A stretch of 64,000 nt of DNA, from contig JAWDGP010005712.1 of the NCBI GenBank assembly GCA_033675545.1, forward strand, positions 106,001 to 170,000, given 5' to 3'. This document shows, in pieces, positions 1 to 12,525 of this stretch (the stretch's first letter is position 1; each line of letters begins with the position of its first letter). The notes below the pieces were generated by a model. The model was not told where the DNA came from, did not search any database, and saw only the letters and a program-made list of their open reading frames with translations. The stretch comes from Elysia crispata (Eukaryota > Mollusca > Gastropoda > Plakobranchidae). The translations under genes were made by a program, and so were the position numbers.

Positions 1-9
1 CATCTTTAC

Positions 10-70
10 CAAATATAATTGATTGATCCAGGAAGTTGTAGTCTCGGAGATCCACTTCCAGACCCAAACT
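10..70 (-). CDS. CABIN1: CABIN1 exon, last one inside the window
   Basis: 61 nt, phase 0 to 1, with acceptor TCACAG and donor GTAAAGAT. It encodes SLGLEVDLRDYNFLDQSIIF. The start matches SLGKRIDLSDYQD of vertebrates. The following exons lie beyond position 1. Confidence 0.86.
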
Positions 71-453
71 CTGTGACCGAGAAAAATGGAAACATTTTAA
101 CCCCTTCATAATAAAAAAACAAACAAAAACAGCTAAATGTCATGATGTCTTCAATGCTTTTTCAATAAAAGCATCAAGTTTGTCTAAGTGAAAATGCTTC
201 TGAGGGACTCAAATTCAGTTTGCATAAGTATGAAATTGCAGAAAGATTTCCTTGATTACCATCATTGCAGTTGACTTTTGTTGTTATAAGACAAAAATCT
301 CACAAAGCAGAGAAAATGTGTAGACAATTTCTTAGCCAGTAATCTGTTTTCTGATTAGCTGACCCAAATATTGAATAATTTATTCTATCATTTAAGTTTG
401 TTCTTTAAATTAGCCAGGCTTTATCAAATTGAGATATGTGTGTGTGTGTGTGT

Positions 454-512
<59 letters not shown>

Positions 513-1085
513 TGATTACCCGTTCAAATAAACAGGTTTGGAAGACAAATTATACACTGAAAAAGAGCAAAGTTCACAAAATGTAACAAACTTGTATACT
601 CGGGATCTCTTCTGGACCCATACCACTACATTGGAAAAAAAATTTTGCAACTATAACTCTCACGAGCCATACAACTACATAAACTGATAAAGGAAAAAAA
701 TGGAAAAAGAAAAAAAAATAAACTTTACAATAAATATTGACTAAATACAGAGCCACATAACTACATAAAAAAAAAATTGAAAAAAAAGCAACAGTTTATT
801 TCAATAATAAATGCAACAGAATTGTCTCCTCCACAGCCACTCATCATACGGTTTTGAAATATATAGAACCTAGAATCATTGGAATTCTTCGCACATTGTC
901 ATGAGGTAATTCTTTAAATGAACTTTTATGAAGCAAAGATCTAAAGTGAAAAAGTAATCATTTAAGCAGCCATAGTTTTAGTTTATCTCTGAACAGAAAA
1001 TATATATGGTGCTGAACTGACACACAGCAGATACAGTGTAATGTGTTCCAAACTACTGTATTGAAGAAAAGTGATCCACAACAAT

Positions 1086-1125
<40 letters not shown>

Positions 1126-4100
1126 AAATGTTAGTGCAATAATTTACTCTATGGTCACCGACCAATATGAAACAAATTCCTGATATTATCCCATTCCAGT
1201 ACAAAAAGTGAAAGGAAACCATTGGATATCAGATAATGTTATTAAATTGACATTGAAGAAGCACATATTTCTAAAGACATAATGATAATTGTATCTTCTT
1301 TAGTGCATCAGTTTTAATATAAAAATGGTATGCCTGAACTTAAAGTTAGACGGCACCCTATGAGGGAATATTTCTTACAAATTGCAAAGGATAATGATGA
1401 AGATAAGAACATTCAATTCATATTAAAGATGAACTCAAATGTCAAGGCATGAGATCTAGGGCTAAAAATTTCTTAATCTTATAATTTTGACCTTATATAG
1501 AATTTCGAATGATGTTTTGAGATCATGAAGATGATATGTCCATAGATTCCTATCAATGTACATAAAGATCTTCAGACACAAAGACAGTCATTGAACACTC
1601 AACTTATATCATTACACTGATGGATTAATTCACACTCAAGGACACTAAACTAATTTGACCCCATCTGAAATATAACGAAGCAAAAGGGATTTTTTTTGGT
1701 TTCCGATTAAGTTTTAAATCCACCAAAATAAGATAAAGTCTGCCAAACGTTTCATATTTGGTTACTGAGCTATATTTTTTCTTGCACGTCAATATTTACC
1801 TGGATATAGTCCTTATACACTGTAAATGACAGAAAAATAAGCTCAAGCACAAAAGATGATATGGAAAGACGCTAGGACTAAACTTACCTTGGGAGGATCA
1901 CTGGTTGTGGCAAATTGATAAAGCTCCAGAAGACATTCACCAACATTTTTCCATCTGAAATGAGTCAGATAATTACTTATGAAATGCTAAATATAATTTC
2001 CTAAAATTTTCCTCATGAAAAGATAAGGTAATCAATAGCTTCGGCTACTCAAAATCCAAAAGATGAAATTGTAACCTAAATTCCCTGTTTCTGTATTCTG
2101 TATCTTGTGCAGATAGACATGCTATGTTTGTCTGTAGAGTAAACTAGGCATTTACCTTCAATGATGGTTTCTAATCTAGGTTTCATTCCCGGTAAGATGT
2201 CAACATCTTTGATCAGGTCAAAGTATTACAATATCCAATGGGTGTATCAAACTTTCAGGGTGTTCAGGTTGATTTTATTTGATTGTTGTGCTTGGCATAT
2301 TTGTTATGCAACTGCATGGTAAGGGCTTGAGCTGATAATGATGTAGATGCCTCAGGTTTTATTTTTTAAATTATGTGCTTGCTTGAAAGGCAAAATAAAA
2401 GTTTCACAATAAAATGAAATGGGGGGGGGGGGGGGGGATAGGTTGTAAGCATATATAGATATCAATATATTCTAATGGATCATATTTTAAAATTCATCTG
2501 AAGGCTTTCTAAATAAAAGCACTTAAAGAATCAGAATTTAACACTAAAATAAAAAAGGCAAGAAAATATAAACATTTTGTAGTATCTATAAATGATTTTC
2601 ATTATACATGATATGTACAAATTTATGAATAATATAAACAACAAAACATTATTCTATGCCAATTGTGAGTGTTTACTAACTATTGACAGTAAATTAAATA
2701 ACTTACGTGAAAGGGGCCAAGGGTTTAAGAAATGTCATTGGTTTGTATTCCTTCTCATTGTCCTCTTCATACAGCTCTCTTTGTTTCGCTCGCATTTTAT
2801 TGCATTCATCTAAATACTGGAGAAAGGAAGTAGAAGAAAAAGAACATGATGAAGACTTTCACAAAAAAAAAAAGCATGTAAAAAGGACTTTTGAAGTTCC
2901 TTAAAATCTGACCTTAACCATTTTACCTATGTAGCAGTCTGTTATTTTCAAGTTTGAATATGAAACTATACAAAGAGCTTCATTTGGTTCAATTCTAATA
3001 AGATAATTCAAAATCTAGAAAAGAGAAGGCAGGTTTATGAGGGTGTTGCCAAATAAATAGAAAACTTTCATTGTCTTTTCATGAATTCTATAAATTTTAT
3101 GAGGCCCTAATTTCTTATGATTAGCACAGAAAAAAGGAATAGTAAAAATTTGTTCTACTTCAAGAAATTATCTTTCAATACTTTGACGAATTCTTTTTTT
3201 TTTTCTATCAAAAGATGCTCTAGGTCAATGTTGTGTGACGCTTGAGACATCAATACCAAGTTCACAATTTTCTGAATAGAAATTATTTAAATTCTACAAC
3301 TTCTTCTCCATTGTCAAAATCTAGATTCTGTATTCATAATCAATAACAAATTAATCTCTTGATTGAGGCCTATAATGTTAAGCAGAAAAGATGATACAAC
3401 ATTTAAAAGAGTGCCACAAATCTTTAGAAATTCAGCATATGGTACTCCTCAACCTATTATCACAAGCAGATCTTCCAATAAAACATGTGAGTTAAGATCG
3501 AACAAGGACAACTTTATACATATGGGCTTTAAATTTCATAACTGTATAGATCTGTATTTTAAACTTGGTAGTTTTACAGATCTGGCCTTTAAAACTTCAT
3601 TCCTGAAACAATTTATCATACTCACTTCTTTTGAATCCTCTTCATCAACAGCAATAGTATGTATTTGAGGATCACTGAAAATGTAAAAAAACAAAGAACA
3701 ATATTGCTGTGTATGGACTTAGGATGGCAATTAAGATTCATTTTCCATTGTTACAGTACCGTTCCCTAAAACGTTGCTATAACGTAGTTTAACTATAAAC
3801 AGATTATTTAAGGGCCAGCTTCTCCACAACACCTCTTCATGCATCTTTACACTTGGAATTAAAAAAAATTAACAAACCATTTATAATATGATGCTTCAAT
3901 ACAATATTCCTGCACTCTAAACTTTAATTCAATATTTTCCGTAATTCATGCTAATTCAAGCTTCATAGTACCATTCTCTGTATGAGTAAAGATCTAGCTC
4001 TTACCAATAGAGAAATAAATCCTTTGTAATACTTTCCAAAGATGGCTGCTCCAAGAAAATTTTTTTCTTGAGGGCAAGTCCCTTTGTGTAGTGGCAGTCT

Positions 4101-7100
4101 CTCTCCAAGGCAGAACTTATGTGTTCAAGACACACTGGTCGACATAGCAAGAGAAGGAGGATGATACATGGGCAAGAGGGAAGACACTAGAGGACATGGA
4201 TTTAGAAACTGTGAAAGTGAATACTAAAAGAATAACATAGAGAACCTTTTTTGAATCACATTACATTGCTGTCACATTACATTTATGTTATGGTAAAAAA
4301 TGATAAACTATGTATCTTCAAAAAATAAAAATTGAGCATCAAATACTTGACTGAGAAAGGTTGAGTGACAAAATTTGAAAAAAGAAATTTAAAATGAGAA
4401 CTTAAGGCCCCAGATGCAGTTTGAGATAAAACTTTCTCACAAATATAAGCCACAAAAAATAATGACCTTTTTATGCCTAGGTTAATAATTATGAAATCTC
4501 AGGTTAATTCTAGCTTGAATGATTATTCAGGGTAACAAACATTTACAATCTTTAGATGTTTATAATTCATTCCAAAAAGAGCTTTGACAAGCGTCAGTGG
4601 ATTCCAATAGTGTGTTTCATGCATGAAAAATGTAAATACACCATCATCTTCCATGTAAAAGATTAAAACAGTTATAACACTAATGATCTCCCTACTTTCC
4701 ACCTACTTAAATAATCCCCGAGGGCAAAAGTTACAGTGATGCTTATGTCCAGGCTGGGCCAGTGGTTGGGATTACATTGCAGAGCCTGAAAAGAAAAGTG
4801 TTAATACTGTGTTTGATTTCAAACAAAAAGATATACAGAAAGGATTATTAAACTGCTTGACATCTGTCACTGTATGGAAGAGAAACAAAATACCATCAAA
4901 CCAGCAAGCTATCAACATTAGGCATGTGGTTTTAAATATTTTCTCTACCAACCCCTTTGAAGCTACAGCATCCATTGTGTTACTCACGGCGTCACTTTAG
5001 TGATACTTTAGTTGCGCCGCACTGGCCCCAGTCAAGCGATAAATAGGTCACGGGGTTGGGATCATCCACCCAATGTGAGGTCAAGGTCGGCCGCACTGCT
5101 GGCATGCACCAGTCTTTTGTCATAATAGTTCATTTTAATACGATCTGCAAGCTTCATTTAATTATCTTTTCATTTGATCATTCACTGACTAAAGAAATAG
5201 TAAAAATAAGTTGTCATTAAAAAAAAAATTATAAAAATAGCTTTGATAGAAGCTTTTATATCAGTCATTTAAAAATGACCTGATTACTGGGCTAATTAAC
5301 ATGATTAAATGACCGCTAGCGGACAATCGGCTCCACAGAACTTGAAAAAAATGTTACTGTCAATAAGACAAATATTTTTCTAAACATTCACGCAAAAATC
5401 ATATCCTCAGCACAAAAATTGTGTCTGGGATCTTGGTTCAAACATAATTCCCTTTAATTATTACTACAGCATATGTTTCTCGAGTTGAAATATCCAAACA
5501 AGGAACAATGGCGAATAATAAAACATTTTATCGTTGGTGTTTTTTAATTATTTCTTGTGGCTGACCAGAGGATTTGATAGGTGTTGATGAAGCTATGGGG
5601 GTAGTTACAATGGTGAGTGTTTGTTGCTCGTTAGAAGTCATGTCTATGACTGTTGCGCTGATAAATCATGTTTTGTGGTAAGTTTCTAGATCTATATTCT
5701 ATGCTTGTACCTCTGTCGATCGTTACTTCCACTGTCTGTGTGTCTGCTAGTGGTGCATCTAATGTGTTCGTTTTCTAAATTGTCTCTAGTGTGGGAAGTG
5801 TCTATGTGATCTCTATTTTCATGCTGATATAACTGGTGGGAATCTTCTCTATCTGTCTCTATGCTATCACTGGGCCTGCTGGTACCTACTAGTTCTACGC
5901 TAATTTCGTTATCTGTATGGCTCTATGTCATCGTTTCAATTGTGTCTGCAAGTGTAAGTAGTGTAGTGTTGCGGTATCAATCTGTAAAAATTAAAAAGTG
6001 GCTAGTGGTATGAATGTCTGGGTGGGTTTTATTTTCAGTGAGTTCTCTCTCGGTGAGTCTCTCTAAGTTTGAGAGCTCGTGCCTGCTTTGTAAACTCCCA
6101 TGCCTTAGCTAGGTTAGAGAGACAATATCACAAAGATGGGTTAATAAGAGATTTTGTTTGTCGAAGTCACACCATAAATCTCAAGTTGTCTGTGTCATAG
6201 ATGTAGATCTAGTCCTAGACGCTTTTATAGTTGTCACACCTCTTCTTTTTCCACGCCGATATGTTTGCCTTACATTAATTATATGGCAACATATAGCGAA
6301 CAAAATCATTGATTTCGGATCGATTCCAAACACCATACGAATGTCATCACTAGGTTCAACGCCAGAGAACGACTTATTAATTTAATATTGTTTTTTCCCT
6401 TCTTATTTAAAGTCAGTTGGCCACACGTTCGGCTCATTTCATTCGCATAATTAATATTGATAGTGACGATCTTGAGTATGTTCCATAATGGTGTAAAAAA
6501 AATTATTCAAAAACTCTTTATCATTTCTGAGGATATGCAATCTGTTAAATCAGAAAGAGAAATGATATTTGAAAACCGTTGGAGATAAAAAAAAAATGAT
6601 TTGTATGGGGCCGTTTGTCAGTAATTGTCTAATTTAGTGAACACAATAGAAGTATAACGGTAGAGCCGATCTTGAGTATGTTCCATAATGGTGTAAAAAA
6701 ATTATTTAAAAATTCTCTATTGTTGCTGAGGATAAGAAACCTGTTAAATCAGAAAGAGAAATAATATTTGAAAACCGTTGAAGAAAAAAAAATGATTTCT
6801 ATGGAGCCATTTGTAAGTAATTGTCTTATTAAGTGAACACAATAGAAGTATAATGATACAGCCAATCTTGAGTATGTTCCATAATGGTGTAAAAAAAATT
6901 ATTTAAAAATTCTCTATTGTTGCTGAGGATAAGAAACCTGTTAAATCAGAAAGAGAAACAATATTAGAAAACCGTTGAAGAAGAAAAAATGATTTCTATG
7001 GAGCCGTTTGTCTGTAATTGTCTAATTAAGTTGATACAATAGAAGTAAATTTATAAAATTTAATTAACAAACTAAGTGCTCAAAACGAAGCTCTAAAATA

Positions 7101-10100
7101 AAACTTTTTAAAGATGAAAACACGGGAATTTCACAAAAGTCTCAAGACTGAGTTTATAAATGGAAAGTCAAGAGGGAACCAGTCTATCTCGTTAACAAAT
7201 TTAACCATAGCTTGTTAAACAAAGACAAACTTTATTACGCATCAAAGTGCAGTGCGCAAAATATCGGGCGCACTGGTTTACCCTGCCTAGCAGCGTCAGC
7301 AGAGCGTATCTGACAGTGATTGATTCACTGAAGGTATGCAGGCAAGCAGGCCTAAACTAAAGTATCGCTGAGAGCCGATTTTGAGACGCCGTGTACTATA
7401 AACTTGATGATCCCTAGTGTTTCTTATGAAGTTAGGAAACTGACATGAGGAATGGAATGGATTGCAAGGTGATAAAACAAGCTTGAAATAAAGGAATCAA
7501 CAAACATTTAGGCTCAATATCATCTATAAAAAAAAAGAAAGGTAAAATTAAAAAAGAGAGCATATTGATATATTGATACAAATTTATTTATTGACACATG
7601 AATTCTTTCAGTCCATTTGTAAACAAAGTAATTGCCACATTAAAAATTAAAATCTGGATTAAATTTGTTTTATTATGTTCCTCGAGACATCTGCTAATTT
7701 TTTCACTAAAAAAAATTCCAGAAATTTGTTGAGTATATCTTTATAATATCTGGATAATGCTATACAGAGAGAGAGAGAGATAGAGAGAGAAGAGTTTTCT
7801 GCTTCAGTATATGCATAATTCTTCATTTGAAAACACACTGATGTTCATCAACAGTCTAGTCACATCACACAGGCCTGTGGTCCTTGATTGTGAAACCTAG
7901 ATTTGTCTAGATATTCATATGCGTCTTGAAATTTGATATCATTTGAATTGAATGAATTAAAAATCACGCAACTTGGCAGGCCTGAAAATAAATGAAAAAC
8001 GTTGCTTTTTCCTAAAAAATCAAGCTGTGAGTAAAACCGATGTTATGATTTATTTCCTAGTTCCCTTAGATTATTTGACTTTGAAAGAAAGCACACACAT
8101 TATTTTTTTTCTTTGAAAAAAAAAGGAAAGACTTTTCAGTGCCAGATAAAAATCACAAACGCCCTTTTGTCCTAATCTCATATCATCTAACCGTGGTATT
8201 AAATATTTCAACTGAAGAATTATGATTTTGAAAACTTAGTGTACTCCCCTTCAAAACATTTTATTATTACTGTATACTGAAATTGCTGTTCATAAGTAAC
8301 TCATGAGAATTCAGAACTTGCCTGCTGAAAACAAATCTTGGCCAGAGGATAGTTGTGAATTTTGAGAGCTATCTGACCCATCTTGAACCACACAGTTACT
8401 TCACTTGAGTCAATCTTCACAGCCTGAGAATGTAAAAGACATGCTTGATGTACCAGGCAACCTTATACAAGGCAAAAAAAATAAACCTGTACAGAAATAT
8501 TCACAAGAAATTTTCCATATTCCTGTTGAGTTGACCTTGAAATAGAATTTGAATGACTGTAACTGTAAGAGGTAACACCATTTTGGTCAATATCAATCAT
8601 TTAATACTAATGAAAAACCATATGTTGACAATAAAGCCTTTTGCTTCAATTGTGCATTTAATACTATAAAATTGGAAGTTAATAAGAAAAAAAAACAAAA
8701 AAAGAATCAATTCAATGCAAGCTATATCTTTAGCTTCATTCTATCTTAACATGCATGTTATATGTCATACCATTTTGTATATATCTAACAATATATACAG
8801 TGGAAGTCGGGAATAATGACAACTCTTAATCTTTTCATAAAGTATCGTTATAGCAAGGGTTGCCGTTATTCCTGCAAAAGGGAATAAAGAAGAATTTATT
8901 GTGATAATGGGAGATAATTGGTTTTCGAAAATCTTTGCTGTGAGCGAGATGCATAGGTCTTGCATACCACGAGCAGCTTGCTGGACCACACGCTGTGTGA
9001 TGCCAGAGCTCTGGTGACAATCTGAAACCCCAGATGATACTGATAGAAGCTGTGTAAAGAAAAGAAAGCCTGCATCACTTGTTCGTTTGCACAATAGCAT
9101 TGCAGGCAAGACAAAATGCTCGATATCTTTTTCCTATGAAAAATTTTGGTTCCTTCAGATCTAGTTGTCTTTATTACAGGGGGGAAACAGTGTTGGTACT
9201 CTTTATTGCAGAAATAAATTGAATAACTTAAATAGAGGTAAAAATGGGGATTTTCAGATCTATCGTTATAGCAACGGTTGTTGCTTTTCCACGTGTTGTT
9301 AAATATGGGTTCCACTGTATACACATTTACAAGACAGGCCCTTATTTTTATCTTATGATGCCAATATGGCTGTGTTTACTTCTATGTAAGAAGCCATAGC
9401 CTCTTTCAGATCTTTCCGTTGTAGCAAGATGGAGGCCAAATTTTTGTGCACCAAGTAGAGCAGCTGCAGGCCAGGATGCACTGGAGAGCTTGAGGATGGC
9501 GTATCATCATCATCACTTTCTACTAAACTAGCAGCCTGGCGAAAGAATCAAGATGAAAATAATGTTCTTAAAACCACAATCATTCATTACTTACTACGAT
9601 CTTAGACTGGATAAAAAGATTCTACAATTAAGAGTATATTAGACAGCTTAAATATCTGCAAACTTTGACGAGCATTTTATAACCCATCTTTTACTTCTCC
9701 ATTTATTTGAGCTCATTTACTGATTTAGCTCAGGTTGGGAGTAAGAATTCGCTTTCCATAGTCAGCACGTATTGAAACATACTGAATTCCCCCTGTTCAG
9801 TGATGAATCTTTTAGTTCAGAAACCAGAGTCAGCCTGTGTCTCAAAGGTTGAGGAAGTTGGCGAGAACTTGCAGAAAGGGGAACCGCAGGAGGAAACATG
9901 ATTCCATCCACGAGGTGTTTAAAGTTTTATTTTTCATTGACTCATGGAATAGCAAATTTTAATTTTATTGTCATGATTATTCATTGAGGAAAAAAAAAGC
10001 TTTTATTAAATTTTTGGAAACTTTTTCCTATCATGAAAAGGCTATGGCCATTCTTCTTTGTTCCCAAAATAATTGGCATGATTTGTCTCAGGGGAGGCAA

Positions 10101-12455
10101 CCTTCATATTACTTTCCTATGGTACTCAAAAGATCTTTCAAAGCTCTTTAAATTCTGTCTTTTGTAAATTGAAGCCATTATTTTTTAACTTTATTTTTTT
10201 CATTAAGATCTTGAATGCCATAAGTGAGAAAAGCACGGTAGAGCTTTATTACAATGTAAAAACACAGATCACAAACAAGAAAATCTGAGCATATAATCTT
10301 AGCCTAAACTGGTTTCACATATTTCTTTACCTCACTCAAGCCCATATTAAGTACTCAGAGGTAGGCAGTGAAACATCTCCTCAGTATGCTAGGATGAGGC
10401 ATTGTTTCTAAAAACTGCTCCTCATTTAGTTCAGAAATATATCTTGGTAAAGTCCAGTGCAGAATTTTGATTGCTCTTAGACTATTAATGACATAAAATT
10501 GCTAACACAAACCTCTTTCAGGAATGGATGTTCAAATAAGTTTCGAAGCAACTTTTCTGCATACTCCCAATTTCCTGATTGCTGATAGGAGAGAGCCTTA
10601 TTGTATGCCACAAATGCCTCCGCCTCCTGCAACATGAACAACTTGTTTGTGTGAGCTAGAGCTGTATTAATGAGAAGATTGGCTCACAAATCTAACTAGC
10701 TTAGTACAAAAATACTCCTGTAAGCTTTTCATTGGAATTTCTTGGTATAACATTTTAGTCTAAATTTATTACTGACTCATGGCTGGACTAATAAATAAAA
10801 TTTAGGCATTAGTCTTTTTGCTCCCTATAAAAAGTAAACAATATTTGCTTGTTTTTTTTATTAATAAAATAGCAGGTTGATCTTCTTGCCGCATTTATCA
10901 TTCCAGATCAAATAATGATAAACTAGTTTATAAATTTAAATAATTTAAGTATATAGATGCAAATAGTGAAACTTTGTATGTTTTTAGTAACATAGTTTTA
11001 AAAAAATAAATTCAATCACAAGTGACAGAAAACTGAACCTTTGCCACCGCCTAATTCATATCAGCGTAGTTCCTAATAACTTTTCAAACCTTTGCTTCTT
11101 TGGTTTGGGTAACCTGGGTGTATGCTGCCTCATCCTCAGAACTTGAGCTATCGTTAAGGGCTGAAATTCGTATCTGTAAATAAAAATTACAGCACATTGT
11201 ACTCAATGATCACACATCCTATTCTTTTTTTAGCCGCATGATCTAATTACAAGTTTGTGATTTTATTATGCATGATTAATAAAGCTTTAATGAAAGGCAG
11301 TTTATATGTCCTTTATTTATTTTCTGATGCTTACTTAGATATGGAGCTATTGCATGTCAAATCATCATTTTGTAAAATCAAAAGGAAACGATTTGCGCAT
11401 GTGTTTAGTTAACACAAGTCAAGATGTTCTAAGAGTGGCATCTTAGTTGAATCAGGCAGAGGGCTAGTGAGGCTGCGAAGCATATTATCTTAATGGGGAT
11501 CAAAGGATGTTATTTTATCTGCCCGTGCCTGGACTCTATAGTTATTTACTAATTTAGGTACCTCGTAATTTGTGTTCATTATTCATCATTTGAGAATAAG
11601 TAGATGAACAGCAAAACTGGGTTTTAAAAAAAAAAAACTGTATTTTTTGTTTTAATGGTTCAAAAGATATGCAGTCTTAAAGAGTGCCTAAAAAAGATGC
11701 ATCTGCATCCTAGGCAAATAGTAGCACCAGGGGAAAAGCCTAGGCTTGCAATCAGTTTGTTGTGCATGTGCACACACATGCATGAACTGAGACCACAAAG
11801 TCAAATGAAAACAACAGTTGCCTGGAAAATGCTACTCATAACCAGGGAAATGATAAAACAACATCAAAATTTTGAAAGCCTCTGTGGAATTTCCAAGGGG
11901 GAAGATATGATTGTAGGAAGAGAAGAGAATGGCAGTTTAGCAAACTGGACTTTGATAAAAAAAATTGTCTGCATAGCACAGTCTTTTAGCTGATTTTCAC
12001 ACAAACATAAATGTCTTTAATAGGCGACAGATAATGTTTGAAGGTAATTACCATACTCTCATATAGTAACACATTGTGGGCATGATTGAAGGAGCAATTA
12101 AAAATTACTGGAAAATTAGAGATAACAAAATGAACTAGAAAGACTGATTTTCATCATTTTGAAAAGTTTCATCTTCAGATCTGACGATTATATATATTTA
12201 TAATTTTGTAACCAAATTCCCTTCTTATTAAAAGCAGTGCTATCCTGTCGATATTTTCTTGAAGAATGGAAAATGTTACAGGTATTTTACTGTGACTCTC
12301 AACAAAACCATAGATAGTGACAGTACGAATGCAGTTACCAAATCCTTTATAAAAAAACTTTTATTACTTAGGCTATAACATCAGAGGGAATAAAAGTCTC
12401 CAAAGTTTGATGGACATGAACATTCTATTTTTTTTTATGCATTATTGCACATTGT

Positions 12456-12525
<70 letters not shown>

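Larger units (their letters stand above)
71..1887. other. CABIN1 intron, no gene seen
   Basis: AT-rich intronic sequence. It contains a (TG)n(TA)n microsatellite at about 436-508 and an (AT)n tract at 1089-1122. Short open frames here show no family resemblance. Confidence 0.6.

Noticed and set aside
8765..9324. Overlapping minus-strand frames of 61-142 residues
   Set aside because: They lie within the MITE 8798-9317 and lack any family resemblance.
11655..11993. 112-residue plus-strand frame
   Set aside because: It lies in a CABIN1 intron, with no domain, no splice context and no recognisable similarity.
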